DNA from: Wenzhouxiangellaceae bacterium
GTDB lineage: Bacteria > Pseudomonadota > Gammaproteobacteria > Xanthomonadales > Wenzhouxiangellaceae
Reading direction: 5' to 3'
Assembly: GCA_028289455.1 (NCBI GenBank)
Contig: JANQPN010000009.1
Coordinates: forward strand, 1 to 64,000
Length of the DNA: 64,000 nt
This document shows, in pieces, positions 18,493 to 27,619 of the stretch (within the stretch, counting starts at the first letter, position 1; every line of letters starts with the position of its first letter). Position numbers and translations under genes: made by a program. The notes under the pieces are model-generated. The model saw only the letters and a list, made by a program, of their open reading frames with translations, searched no databases and was not told where the DNA came from.

Positions 18493-19269
18493 TCAACTGC
18501 GTAACCCGGTACCTTTATGCAGCAACCACAGGCAAACCCCGCCCAACAGGAAGATAAAACCGATGATAATTAGATATGAAGTCACTAACGGCACATCGGA
18601 AATTCCCAGCATCCCGTAGCGAAATGCATTAACCATATACAGAATCGGGTTTCCTGATGAAATGTTCTGCCATACCGGCGGAAGCAGCGAAACAGAGTAG
18701 AACACACCACCCAGGTATGTAAGCGGGGTCAACACAAAGGTTGGAATAATCGCGATGTCGTCAAACTTCTGCGCAAAGATGGCATTCACCATACCGGCCA
18801 GCCCAAACACAATCGCCGTCAATAACACCACGCTAATGGTGACCGGCCAGTTGTGTACATGAATCTCGGTAAAAAACAGCGCCACCACAGTGACCACAAT
18901 ACCAACCATCAGCCCACGGGTTACTGAACCGGACAGATAGCCCAGCAGAATTATCCAGTTGGGCAGCGGAGAGATCAGCAGCTCTTCAATATGCCGGCCG
19001 AATTTGGCACCGAAAAAAGATGACACCATATTGCCGTAGCTGTTCTGAATTACAGACATCATTACCAGCCCGGGAACGATGAACTGCATGTAATCAAATC
19101 CACCCATTTCACCGATTCGACGGCCGATAAGATTGCCGAAAATAATGAAATACAGCGACATGGTGATGGCCGGTGGAACTATGGTCTGTCCCCAGATACG
19201 CAATATCCTCATCAGTTCTTTGCGCATCAGCGTGCGATAGCCGATCCAATTGACATAGGAACGATTCAT
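18493..19269 (-). CDS. yadH: YadH-like ABC-2 type transporter permease
   Basis: A 258-residue inner-membrane protein with about six helices, very similar to E. coli YadH. Shared blocks are RIWGQTIVPPAITM, LYFIIFGNLIGRRIG, YMQFIVPGL, SSFFGAKFGRHIEELL, FVLTPLTYLGGVFYS, and the C-terminal GTGLRS. The start codon overlaps the stop of the ATPase gene by 4 bases, so they form one transcript and one transporter. The substrate of YadGH is not established. Confidence 0.94.
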   Translation of the reverse strand: MNRSYVNWIGYRTLMRKELMRILRIWGQTIVPPAITMSLYFIIFGNLIGRRIGEMGGFDYMQFIVPGLVMMSVIQNSYGNMVSSFFGAKFGRHIEELLISPLPNWIILLGYLSGSVTRGLMVGIVVTVVALFFTEIHVHNWPVTISVVLLTAIVFGLAGMVNAIFAQKFDDIAIIPTFVLTPLTYLGGVFYSVSLLPPVWQNISSGNPILYMVNAFRYGMLGISDVPLVTSYLIIIGFIFLLGGVCLWLLHKGTGLRS

Positions 19270-20192
19270 GCTGCCGTCTCCTGCTCGTTTTCCACCAGCC
19301 GCATAAACAGCTCTTCCAGACGGTTGCTCTTATTGCGCATCGACAAAACTTCTATGCCATGCTCAGCCAGGGCGGCAAACAAGGTATTCAACGACCGCTC
19401 CTTGGGCAGAGAAACTTCCAGGGTTGTCGCATCGCGCAGATGAAAATGGATACCGTCTGATTGCGGCACCTGTTCAACCGGATGACGCAGATCCAGCACG
19501 AAGGTTTCCACGTCCAGCTTGGCCAGCAGGGTTTTGATATCCGTATTCTCGACGATGTTGCCGTGATCAATGATGGCTACATTGCGGCACATGTTTTCCG
19601 CTTCTTCCAGATAATGAGTGGTCAAAATCACCGTGGTGCCCTGTCGGTTGATTTCATTCAGGAATGTCCACATCGATCGCCTGATCTCAATGTCCACACC
19701 GGCAGTCGGTTCATCCAGAATCAGCAGCTCGGGCTGATTAACCATGGCCCTGGCTATCATCAACCGGCGCTTCATACCACCCGATAAGGTCCGCGATGGC
19801 TTGTCATGCTTATCCCAGAGCGCCAGCTGACGCAGATAATGTTCCGCCCGCTCCAGAGCGAGTTTCCTTGGAATCCCGTAATAACCCGCCTGATGACTGA
19901 CGATATCCAGCGGCCGTTCAAACTGATTGAAATTCACTTCCTGCGGGACTAGGCCGATGCTGGCCATTGCCTGGGCACGGTCACTGCTCAAATCGTGCCC
20001 GCAGATGGTCACCTGGCCTGCTGAAGGATTGACCAGTGAGCTGATAATTCCAATCAATGTGGACTTTCCCGCTCCATTGGGCCCGAGCAGAGCAAAAAAA
20101 TCGCCGCGCTCAACCTGCAGACTGACTCCCTTCAATGCCTGCACTCCGTTTTTATAGGTTTTTTTCAAATCCCGGATGTCTAAAGCCAGCAT
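19266..20192 (-). CDS. yadG: YadG-like ABC transporter ATP-binding protein
   Basis: A 308-residue ATPase of the same length as E. coli YadG. It has Walker A GPNGAGKST, signature LSGGMKRRLMIARAM, Walker B LLILDEPTAGVD and H-loop LTTHYLEEAE, followed by the family C-terminal tail with VLSMRNKSNRLEELF. It pairs with the downstream YadH-like permease. The peptidase gene upstream is divergent; the 102 bases between them must hold both promoters, but I cannot pick them with confidence. Confidence 0.95.
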   Translation of the reverse strand: MLALDIRDLKKTYKNGVQALKGVSLQVERGDFFALLGPNGAGKSTLIGIISSLVNPSAGQVTICGHDLSSDRAQAMASIGLVPQEVNFNQFERPLDIVSHQAGYYGIPRKLALERAEHYLRQLALWDKHDKPSRTLSGGMKRRLMIARAMVNQPELLILDEPTAGVDIEIRRSMWTFLNEINRQGTTVILTTHYLEEAENMCRNVAIIDHGNIVENTDIKTLLAKLDVETFVLDLRHPVEQVPQSDGIHFHLRDATTLEVSLPKERSLNTLFAALAEHGIEVLSMRNKSNRLEELFMRLVENEQETAA

Positions 20193-20294
20193 GTTGTTTC
20201 CAGTGTAGTAATCATGACCTACGGCAGGTTATTCCCAATACCGCATGCGTGTTAAAGTTGCAGTTTAATTTGGGGCCAAGTACAGGAATACAAC

Positions 20295-21773
20295 ATGCCA
20301 TTAACCAAGTCGCAGACCTGGCAGATAACTATTGTCCTAAGTTTACTCAGCTGTATATCGCCGGCAATGGCCGACACACATAACCAGAGTATCGAATTCT
20401 CGCCATGTGAGTTGCGTTTGCCGGGCACCAGTTTATCAGCCAAAGCCGAATGCGGCAGCCGCCTGGTGGCAGAAAACCCGGATGATCCAAATGGGCGCAG
20501 CATCACTATAAACCTGGCCCGCATTGCTGCCAGAAAGGAAGACCAGCGAGCTCCCGACCCGATCTTCTTTTTCGCCGGTGGTCCCGGACAGTCTGCCACT
20601 GAGGCATTTCCGATTGTCGCCGGGAGCCTGGCCGAAGCCAACGAATTCCGGGATATTATTCTGGTCGATCAGCGCGGTACCGGCGGCTCCAACAAGCTGA
20701 CCTGTGATTACGGCGAAGTTGAACTGGAACTGGACTTAAGCGTAGCCGAAGTTACCCAGCTGACCCGAGAGTGTGTGGCCGAGCTGGACGCTGATCCCAG
20801 GTATTACACTACTTTGATAGCCATGCAGGATATTGACCATATCCGCGATGCATTGGGCTATGAGCAAATAAATCTGGTCGGTGTTTCCTATGGCACCCGG
20901 GCTGCCCAGGTTTATCTGAGGCAATACCCTGAACATGTGCGCAGCGTGGTGCTGGACAGTGTGGTACCACCGCAGCTGCTGCTGGGCATGGAGCATTCCG
21001 ACAATCTCGATGCCGCACTCGATAAGCTGTTTCAACGCTGCGTTAATGAAACCGCCTGCGGTGATCGTTTCGGTGACCTGGGACCACAGTTGCAGGCACT
21101 GATTGATATCGTCGATACACAGCCGCCGGCACTGCGCATGCGAATGCCGACCAGTGGTGAGTTCGATGATATTCTGGTGACCCGCGATGTATTTGCCGTT
21201 GCCGTACGCTTACTCAGTTACAGCAGCGAAACCCAGGCACTGCTGCCGATTCTCCTGGAGCAGGCCAGCCTGGGTGACTGGCAGCCGCTGGCTGCACAGG
21301 CGATGTTGCAGATTCAGAACTTTGAAGACGTTATTGCCCGAGGTATGGAACTGTCGGTCATCTGCAGTGAGGACGAGCCGTTTTTCCCGATCGATATCGA
21401 CCAAAGCAACACCTTATTGGGCCAGTTGCTGGTCGAACTGCTGCAGGCCCAGTGCGAGGTTTGGCCGCGCGGCGATGTGCCGGGTAATTATCATGCACCG
21501 GTTGAAAACAATGAGGTCCCGGTTTTACTGCTGTCCGGCGAGTATGACCCGGTCACTCCACCGCGCTACGGTGATCAGGCTGCTCTGCAGTTCGCCAATT
21601 CAGAGCACTGGGTGATTCCCGGACGCGGTCACAGTGTGCTGCGGCATGGCTGTGTGCCGCAACAGGTGGCTCTGCTGTTTGAAAGCGCTGATCTGTCCAT
21701 GCTGGATGCTCAATGCATAGAGCAAATCGGACCGATGCCGTTTTTCCTGTCTATGACCGGCCCCCAGCCGTAG
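20295..21773 (+). CDS. Exported alpha/beta-hydrolase peptidase (tripeptidyl/proline iminopeptidase type with TAP-like C-terminus)
   Basis: A 492-residue protein. A signal peptide (about 1-26) ends at the cleavage-like AMA-D. The hydrolase core has oxyanion HGGPG-like FAGGPGQSA, DQRGTGGSN, and the Ser nucleophile in GVSYGTR. Asp in LSGEYDPVTPP and His in PGRGHSV complete the triad. Members of this family release short peptides from N-termini in the periplasm or outside the cell. AGGA lies eight bases before the ATG. It is followed after 13 bases by an ABC exporter pair, probably in one operon. Confidence 0.88.
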   Translation: MPLTKSQTWQITIVLSLLSCISPAMADTHNQSIEFSPCELRLPGTSLSAKAECGSRLVAENPDDPNGRSITINLARIAARKEDQRAPDPIFFFAGGPGQSATEAFPIVAGSLAEANEFRDIILVDQRGTGGSNKLTCDYGEVELELDLSVAEVTQLTRECVAELDADPRYYTTLIAMQDIDHIRDALGYEQINLVGVSYGTRAAQVYLRQYPEHVRSVVLDSVVPPQLLLGMEHSDNLDAALDKLFQRCVNETACGDRFGDLGPQLQALIDIVDTQPPALRMRMPTSGEFDDILVTRDVFAVAVRLLSYSSETQALLPILLEQASLGDWQPLAAQAMLQIQNFEDVIARGMELSVICSEDEPFFPIDIDQSNTLLGQLLVELLQAQCEVWPRGDVPGNYHAPVENNEVPVLLLSGEYDPVTPPRYGDQAALQFANSEHWVIPGRGHSVLRHGCVPQQVALLFESADLSMLDAQCIEQIGPMPFFLSMTGPQP

Positions 21774-21786
21774 CAGGAGCAGCAAC

Positions 21787-22521
21787 ATGATCAAAGTACA
21801 AAACCTGCAAAAATCATTTGGTGAAGTTCAGGCCGTAAAAAATGTTTCGTTTGAAGCTGCTGATGGCCAGATCACCGGCTTGCTGGGTCCCAATGGCGCC
21901 GGCAAAACCACCACCCTGCGTATGCTGTATTCATTGCTGCCTCCCGACAGCGGCAGCATTTCCATTGATGGAATCGACCCCCAGCTCCAGCCCTTGCGGG
22001 TAAAACGTCAATTGGGTGTAGTACCTGATGCAAGAGGCCTGTATACCCGCCTGACCGCACGCGAGAACATCGAATATTTCGGACAGCTGCATGGCCTGAC
22101 ATCAGATCAACTCAAGCAACGCATTGCCGAACTGACCGAGCTGCTGGATTTGGATGAGTTTATCGACCGCCGCACCGAAGGTTTCTCTCAGGGTCAGCGG
22201 GTTAGAGTTGCGGTGGCCAGGGCCATGGTGCACCAGCCACAAACCCTGTTACTGGATGAGCCCAGTAACGGTCTGGACGTTATGAGCACTCGGGCGTTGC
22301 GGCATTTATTGCGCGATTTGAAACAGGCCGGTCATTGCGTGGTGTTATCTACCCACATCATGCAGGAAGTGGCTGCTTTGTGTGATCAGATTGTTATCAT
22401 CGCCAGCGGCCAGGTGGTGGCCAGCGGTACCGCTGAACATTTGCGTGAAATCAGTGGTTGCCCGGAACTGGAAGATGCCTTTGTAAAATTAATCGGCACC
22501 GAGGAGGGCCTGCTGGCATGA
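21787..22521 (+). CDS. ABC transporter ATP-binding protein, NatA-like
   Basis: A 244-residue ATPase. It has Walker A GPNGAGKTT, signature FSQGQRVRVAVARAM, Walker B LLLDEPSNGLD and H-loop LSTHIMQEV. SQGQ replaces the usual SGGQ, as in NatA and its relatives. NatAB expels sodium in Bacillus; other members of this group carry other substrates, so the substrate here is open. The stop overlaps the permease start (ATGA). Confidence 0.88.
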   Translation: MIKVQNLQKSFGEVQAVKNVSFEAADGQITGLLGPNGAGKTTTLRMLYSLLPPDSGSISIDGIDPQLQPLRVKRQLGVVPDARGLYTRLTARENIEYFGQLHGLTSDQLKQRIAELTELLDLDEFIDRRTEGFSQGQRVRVAVARAMVHQPQTLLLDEPSNGLDVMSTRALRHLLRDLKQAGHCVVLSTHIMQEVAALCDQIVIIASGQVVASGTAEHLREISGCPELEDAFVKLIGTEEGLLA

Positions 22522-23696
22522 TGCATGGAATGCAAATCGTTGCTCTGAAAGAGCTGCGCGACAGCCTGCGTGACCGGCGTACGCTGATCAATTCATTGAT
22601 CATGGGCCCGATTCTCGGTCCATTGATTTTTATCGGCATGCTGACTTTCATCACCCAGAAGGAAGTTGAAAAAGCGCAGGAAACCCTGCACCTGCCGGTG
22701 GTCAACCAGGCGCTGGCACCCAACCTGATAAATTTCCTGGAACAGCAGGGCGTTGTCATTGAAGAGCCGCCGGCTGATCCTGAACAGGCGGTTCGCGATG
22801 AGCTTCATGATGTGGTGGTACGGATCACCGAAGAATACCCGGAACAGTGGCGTGCCGGCAGGCCGGCGACCGTAGAGGTTATTGCCGATGCATCCCAGCG
22901 GGAAATCGGAACCACACTGGCAAGGGTCAAACTGCTACTGAACGGCTACGGCAGTCAGATCGGCAGTTTACGCATGCAGCTGCGTGGGGTCGATCCGCAA
23001 CTCATCCAGGCAGTCCGGGTTCGTGATATCGACCTGTCCACCCCGGAAAGCCGGGGCGCATTGATTCTGGCCATGCTGCCTTATTTCATCATGATCACCT
23101 TATTCGTCAGCAGTATGTCGGTTGCCATTGATACCACTGCCGGTGAGAAGGAACGCCAATCATTGGAGCCTTTGCTGATCAACCCGGTGCCGCGCTGGCA
23201 GATCATGGCGGGCAAACTGGGCGCAACCACCATGTTTTCGCTGGTTTCACTGGCTTTGGCACTGATTGCCTTTGTGTTTTTTGTTGGGCTTATACCGGCT
23301 TCCAATCTGGACTTCGAACTGAATCTGGACTGGGGGCTGGCCATTCGCTTCTGGTACATCACCGCTCCGGTTGCGCTGGTGGCAGCCAGCCTGTTGACCA
23401 CTCTGGCTGCGTTTGCCAAAAGCTTCCGCGAAGCGCAGTCATACATGGGTATGGTAATACTGATTCCGATGCTGCCGAGTCTGTGGCTGTTCATTAACCC
23501 GGTCAAAGCCGAAACCTGGATGATGTGGATTCCCCTGCTGTCGCAAAACGTGCTGGTCAATCAGATTATCCGTGGAGAAAATGTACTGGCGATTTGGGAA
23601 ATCATCAGCATTATCACCACGCTGGCACTGGGCTTTATTCTGGCAGTGACAGCCGCAAAATTGTATCAGCGGCCTAAACTGGTCTTTTCCAGCTGA
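22518..23696 (+). CDS. ABC-2 type permease, NatB-like
   Basis: A 392-residue protein. One N-terminal helix (about 20-40) is followed by a periplasmic domain of about 150 residues and five to six C-terminal helices beginning with LILAMLPYFIMITLFVSSMSVAIDTTAGEKERQSLEPLL. The motif TAGEKERQSLEPLL is typical of NatB-type permeases. The start is the ATG at 22518, in the ATGA overlap and after GAGGAGG. An upstream in-frame start would run far into the ATPase gene. Confidence 0.88.
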   Translation: MMHGMQIVALKELRDSLRDRRTLINSLIMGPILGPLIFIGMLTFITQKEVEKAQETLHLPVVNQALAPNLINFLEQQGVVIEEPPADPEQAVRDELHDVVVRITEEYPEQWRAGRPATVEVIADASQREIGTTLARVKLLLNGYGSQIGSLRMQLRGVDPQLIQAVRVRDIDLSTPESRGALILAMLPYFIMITLFVSSMSVAIDTTAGEKERQSLEPLLINPVPRWQIMAGKLGATTMFSLVSLALALIAFVFFVGLIPASNLDFELNLDWGLAIRFWYITAPVALVAASLLTTLAAFAKSFREAQSYMGMVILIPMLPSLWLFINPVKAETWMMWIPLLSQNVLVNQIIRGENVLAIWEIISIITTLALGFILAVTAAKLYQRPKLVFSS

Positions 23697-23702
23697 TGAT
23701 GA

Positions 23703-23726
23703 TGTGGCCGGCAAGACCCGGCCACA
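23703..23726. terminator. Hairpin between convergent genes, likely bidirectional terminator
   Basis: TGTGGCCGG and CCGGCCACA form a 9-bp stem with a 6-base loop, placed in the 44 bases between the natB-like and HEAT-protein stops. There is no clear T tract, so intrinsic termination is not certain. Confidence 0.5.
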
Positions 23727-23740
23727 CTGCTGCGAACGAT

Positions 23741-24754
23741 TTACAGATCAGACAGCATACTGTCCATATATTCAAACGCTGAAGGCGAGTCACTCTGCGC
23801 CAGCCAGAATAACGCCTGCTTGCGGTTATCACGCGACAGATTTTTATTTTCGATAACCCGGGTCAAAGCCCTCAATGCCCGCTCATCCGGCAATTGTGAC
23901 AAGGCAAATATGGCCTGGTGCTGCACCTGCCGGTCGGTCTCTTTATCCAGCGCTGCAAATATTGCGCTTTCACTTTCCTCGGCAGCTGTCTGGGTTAACC
24001 AGAACCAGGCTTGTGCACGAACCTTGGCGCTCGAATCAGTATTGGCCAGCTCTATCAGCGAGTCTGCATGCCCGGGGATGTCTGATTGTGACATCGAAAA
24101 AGCTGCATGCTCACGGACCTTCGCGGAAGCATCGTTGAACATGATCTGCCTTAATTCAGCTTGTGTATCCACTGCACGCACCTGACCCATCCAGAACACT
24201 GCATCTTTGCGGTTAGCGGTATCAGCATTGCTGCGTGCGGTATCCACCAGCACTGTACGTGCCCGCTGACCCGCGTGTACTGCAACAGCACCCAGTACAT
24301 GACTGCTGAGTTTGGAGTGCGGAGAAATATGTTCAGCCAGCCAGTTGACACTGTCAGCCGCCGATATCACACCCAGGTCAACAATCTCCGTTTTTGCCTT
24401 TACCGGACAAGATGCTTCAAGCGTGCGCAGTTTCTTCAGCTCACCGTCCTGAATAAACGCATAAATCTGCATTTGTTCAGCATCTTCATCTGCATCACCA
24501 GAATTTCCGTAACTGATGTTGCGGCTGTCAAGATTGCATGTTTTTGGCATCGCCTGATCGCTGTTCCAGTGAAAGCAGCACCAGTTTGGGGCACCTTCCA
24601 CCGCCGGTACCTGCCAGCTTATCCAGCCATCTGCAGATGATGACGGTTGAGCAGTAGCGTCTGCACTGAATAATCCAGCTATGCAAATCAATGCGAGCAG
24701 AATCACTGGTGATCTTGAGGTTTGATTAAATACGTCGGATTTTCTCTGGCTCAT
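23741..24754 (-). CDS. Exported HEAT-repeat protein (second of two)
   Basis: A 337-residue protein with an N-terminal signal sequence (hydrophobic about 16-32, ending ATAQP). The next 100 residues contain Cys-rich WCCFHW and TCNLDS stretches. The C-terminal half (about 150-330) is a solenoid of HEAT-like helix pairs, with recurring units such as DAVFWMGQVRAVD, VREHAAFSMSQSD, VRAQAWFWLTQTA, VQHQAIFALSQLPDERALRAL and RKQALFWLAQSDS. HEAT solenoids bind other proteins. The start overlaps the upstream HEAT gene by 4 bases. It is last in an ECF sigma operon. No catalytic motif is seen. Confidence 0.85.
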   Translation of the reverse strand: MSQRKSDVFNQTSRSPVILLALICIAGLFSADATAQPSSSADGWISWQVPAVEGAPNWCCFHWNSDQAMPKTCNLDSRNISYGNSGDADEDAEQMQIYAFIQDGELKKLRTLEASCPVKAKTEIVDLGVISAADSVNWLAEHISPHSKLSSHVLGAVAVHAGQRARTVLVDTARSNADTANRKDAVFWMGQVRAVDTQAELRQIMFNDASAKVREHAAFSMSQSDIPGHADSLIELANTDSSAKVRAQAWFWLTQTAAEESESAIFAALDKETDRQVQHQAIFALSQLPDERALRALTRVIENKNLSRDNRKQALFWLAQSDSPSAFEYMDSMLSDL

Positions 24755-25659
24755 GGCTGGTTACCCTCCAGTGCTGCATCAATAGCTTCCAGCGCGGCAT
24801 CGCCACCCATGATTCCGAGTGTCCGCAGCAGGTCACGTTTTTCTTCGCTGTCCCGGGACTCACGGTACAACTCCAACAAACCCTCTTCATTACCTGAAAT
24901 GAGCATACCCTGCAGTGCGGCCTGTCTGACCTCATGCGTGTCGGCATCACGATAGGTATCAATCAGCACCTGACTGGCCCGGTCACCTCCGATAACGCCC
25001 AGGCTGCTGATGGCCTGAATTCTGAGTTCCGGGTTATCTGCCGCGGCCTCCGTATTAATCAGAGACTGCAAGCCTTCCAGATCGCCGGATATCACATAGG
25101 CCTGCAGCAGGCTTTCCGTCAGATTACCGCGCTCGGCCAGCTCGCGCAGTTCATCAACTGCGCCCATGACACCCAGCATCTTAATGGCCTCATCAAACTC
25201 TTTATCATCATCCGCATTAGAGGCTATTCGATACACCGACTGTTTATCGCCGGCAATCATGTAGGCCTGTAATACCTGATGTTTAATCTCCATACTGCCG
25301 GATGCATAGATACCCTCAAGCGCTTGTGTCTTACCACTGATGCCGATCATCCTGATTGCCTCAGTTTGTAAAGCGGAATTTGCATTCTCGGCAAACTCAA
25401 TCAATGCTGATTGAGCTTCCGGCAGATTAATCTGGCCGAGCACAAACAAGGCCCTGGATTTAACCCGGTCACTATGGTTACCGTTCAGTACTTTTTGCAC
25501 CAGCGGCAGCGCCCGTTCGGAAGGCGCCGACATCAATGCTTCCAGTGCCGTTACTGCAAGCTCTTCGCGCTCGTTGAGCTCATCTGACGATCCAGACTGA
25601 GCCAGAGCAGTGGTCATGCTGCAGACCAAAATAAAAATAAATGCTCTTACCATGTTCAT
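24751..25659 (-). CDS. Exported HEAT-repeat protein (first of two)
   Basis: A 302-residue protein with a signal peptide ending ALAQ and a nearly complete HEAT solenoid. Recurrent 30-residue units include RVKSRALFVLGQI, LQTEAIRMIGISG, IKHQVLQAYMIAG, LRIQAISSLGVIGGDRASQVLI and VRQAALQGMLISGN. I chose the ATG at 25659 (MNMVRAFIF): it starts directly at the signal peptide and has AGGA upstream. A longer form from 25725 would overlap the anti-sigma gene. It should act in the periplasm, perhaps as a binding platform in the same pathway as the linked sigma and anti-sigma factors. Confidence 0.85.
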   Translation of the reverse strand: MNMVRAFIFILVCSMTTALAQSGSSDELNEREELAVTALEALMSAPSERALPLVQKVLNGNHSDRVKSRALFVLGQINLPEAQSALIEFAENANSALQTEAIRMIGISGKTQALEGIYASGSMEIKHQVLQAYMIAGDKQSVYRIASNADDDKEFDEAIKMLGVMGAVDELRELAERGNLTESLLQAYVISGDLEGLQSLINTEAAADNPELRIQAISSLGVIGGDRASQVLIDTYRDADTHEVRQAALQGMLISGNEEGLLELYRESRDSEEKRDLLRTLGIMGGDAALEAIDAALEGNQP

Positions 25660-25693
25660 TATGATTTTCCTATAATTAAAACGTTTGTCTCTG

Positions 25694-26410
25694 TTAAAGC
25701 TGTGGTACTTGCTTAGATGAAACATGCGCCAATTTTGTTTGCATTGCGGTCAGTTCGAACACCAGCTGTGCGCGGGCTGCTTCGATATCAGCATCTGAAC
25801 TTTGCTCGTTAACCATACTCACCAGCACCAGTTCAAACGCACGCAAAACCCGTGCCAGTCCAGGGTCACTGCTGTTTTGAGCAGCCAGCTGGTACATCCT
25901 GTTGCGACTGATGATTTCGGTTATCAATGCCTGACGCTGAGCGGTATTGTCATAATCGAGGCCAGCCAGCTGCATTTCGGTTTCCTGCAGAAATACCCTA
26001 AGCCCGGAAGCGAATGAATCTGTTGACTCAGCGGCTTCAAAACCCTGATTCGGGTTGTTCAGTCCATCCGGCAGATTGAGACCGATGGTGATACCCACGG
26101 CTAAAACCAGCACAGCAGCAGCGGCCACAGCGAAACCTGATTGAAATGACTGCCACAACCAGGCTAACGGTGATGGTTTGCGTTGTTCAGACACAACCAG
26201 CTGATCCAGACTGTTATGCCAGCGGCGCATGGCCGGTGCCGGCGCCGCAACTTCATCGTCAGCTTCCAACCGGCCTAGCTGACTGCTTAACATGGAAAAC
26301 CGTTCAGCCAGCTGTGCATCCTGTTCCAGCGCCATGGAAATTTCTTCCAGGTGCTGCTTTGACAACCCGTCACGGTAGTAATAAAGAATCAATTGTTCAT
26401 CGCTGATCAT
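25694..26410 (-). CDS. Putative membrane anti-sigma factor
   Basis: A 238-residue protein. A cytoplasmic N-terminal part (about 1-85, starting MISDEQLILYYYRDGLS) resembles the short helical zinc-less anti-sigma domains. One membrane helix follows (about 93-113, AVAAAAVLVLAVGITIGL) and then a helical periplasmic domain. No HxxxCxxC zinc motif is visible. The assignment rests mainly on topology and on the 4-base overlap with the ECF sigma gene. It probably holds the sigma factor at the membrane until a periplasmic signal arrives. Confidence 0.7.
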   Translation of the reverse strand: MISDEQLILYYYRDGLSKQHLEEISMALEQDAQLAERFSMLSSQLGRLEADDEVAAPAPAMRRWHNSLDQLVVSEQRKPSPLAWLWQSFQSGFAVAAAAVLVLAVGITIGLNLPDGLNNPNQGFEAAESTDSFASGLRVFLQETEMQLAGLDYDNTAQRQALITEIISRNRMYQLAAQNSSDPGLARVLRAFELVLVSMVNEQSSDADIEAARAQLVFELTAMQTKLAHVSSKQVPQL

Positions 26411-26940
26411 AGTTCACTCCGCCATTCGGCCATACTTATCCGCAGTTTGCGGACAGCCCGAAACAAACCCTGCTTGATATTGCTGACTGCTGTTTCCAGA
26501 GATTCGGCGATTTCGTTCAATCGCCATTGCTCGATATGCTTGAGTACAAAGCACACCCTTTCGAATTCACTGAGCTGCTCCAGTGCCGCTGCCAGCTCCA
26601 TGCCCATCTCCTGTTCAGCCCTGGCATCAACCGGCGTTACCGGCTCAACCGCGAAATCCTCTTCTAGCGGCTGCCAGATCTGAGGGCGGTTTTTGCGCAG
26701 CAGCTGCAGGGCTGCATTAACCACGATACGGTGAATCCAGGTTTCCAGTTTTGCCGAGCCGTGAAACTGTTCACGTTTGCTCCAGGCAGTCATCAGGCCA
26801 TCCTGAACGGCATCTTCTGCATAGGCAGGATTCCGGGTGATTTTCAGACACACGGAATACCAGCGGTCACCGCAGTTATCCAGTGCCGCATGAAACTCAT
26901 CCAGAGTCGGCGTGGTTGTGGTTTTCAGCAAAGCAGCCAT
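26407..26940 (-). CDS. ECF-type RNA polymerase sigma factor
   Basis: A 177-residue sigma-70 family protein with only regions 2 and 4. Region 2 is at about 18-85 (AYAEDAVQDGLMTAWSKREQF, then LETWIHRIVVNAAL). Region 4 is at about 115-172 (LEQLSEFERVCFVLKHIEQWRLNEIAESLETAVSNIKQGLFRAV). It heads a four-gene operon with an anti-sigma-like gene and two exported HEAT proteins. ECF sigma factors usually activate their own operon, but I cannot identify the promoter by eye. Confidence 0.93.
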   Translation of the reverse strand: MAALLKTTTTPTLDEFHAALDNCGDRWYSVCLKITRNPAYAEDAVQDGLMTAWSKREQFHGSAKLETWIHRIVVNAALQLLRKNRPQIWQPLEEDFAVEPVTPVDARAEQEMGMELAAALEQLSEFERVCFVLKHIEQWRLNEIAESLETAVSNIKQGLFRAVRKLRISMAEWRSEL

Positions 26941-27059
26941 ACCGGCTTTGATGCACCGGGCTCAGATAAAGTTAGCATCCTATCAGGCCGTCACCTGATT
27001 GTGTGCTGTGTGCGGTTACAGTTCCCCGGCAGCGCCGGGCCGAATAATCCAGGCAGGTA

Positions 27060-27083
27060 TTCCCGAGCCTGCAGGCCCGGGAA
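27060..27083. terminator. GC-rich hairpin after the methyltransferase-like gene
   Basis: TTCCCGAGCCT and AGGCCCGGGAA pair over 11 positions with one mismatch and a 2-base centre. It starts 13 bases beyond the stop at 27096 and separates this gene from the sigma operon. No T tract follows, so termination is likely but not proven. Confidence 0.4.
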
Positions 27084-27095
27084 ATTCATTGAATC

Positions 27096-27572
27096 TTAAA
27101 GCCAGCGCCGAACAGTACGCTTGTATTGCCCATACTCTTCAGGAAACTTCCCGGTCAGATACGCTTCTTCCCGCACAATGACCAATTGCCTGAAAGCTAC
27201 AGCCAGCGGCAGTGTCAGTACCAGAAACCAGAGATTATTTGATTGCAGCGAGAAACCTATGAATATCACGATGAATGACACATACATCGGGTTTCTGGAA
27301 AACCGGTACAATCCAGATGTGACCAGTGACTTGGCACTGCTGACGAAATTGGTGCCGGTTTTCCGTTTGGAAAACTCCCTACCGGACAGGACAACGGCAA
27401 TTCCACCGATACCCATCAATGCATAGCCGGCATACTCCAGCAGTCCCAATTCCGGAATTTCCAGCGGCCAGAGCCGCTTGAGCACGCTGCACACAAGAAT
27501 AAACACCACAATAATAATCATCGGATGTACAACAATGTCCGGTGAATCATTTTCCATATTTTCGTTCTCCAT
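27096..27572 (-). CDS. Membrane methyltransferase-like protein (isoprenylcysteine carboxyl methyltransferase / PEMT family)
   Basis: A 158-residue protein with four probable membrane helices. The family motif is in the second half: GLYRFSRNPMYVSFIVIFIG, then EEAYLTGKFPEEYGQYKRTVRRWL. The RNPMY and EE...Y..Y elements form the SAM-binding site in ICMT-like enzymes. The methyl acceptor in bacteria is generally unknown. The esterase gene upstream ends 47 bases before it, so the two may be co-transcribed. Confidence 0.82.
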   Translation of the reverse strand: MENENMENDSPDIVVHPMIIIVVFILVCSVLKRLWPLEIPELGLLEYAGYALMGIGGIAVVLSGREFSKRKTGTNFVSSAKSLVTSGLYRFSRNPMYVSFIVIFIGFSLQSNNLWFLVLTLPLAVAFRQLVIVREEAYLTGKFPEEYGQYKRTVRRWL

Positions 27573-27619
27573 GTTTTTTGGACTGACAGGCCTGCTGCCT
27601 GTTAACTGTCAGCGCCGAT

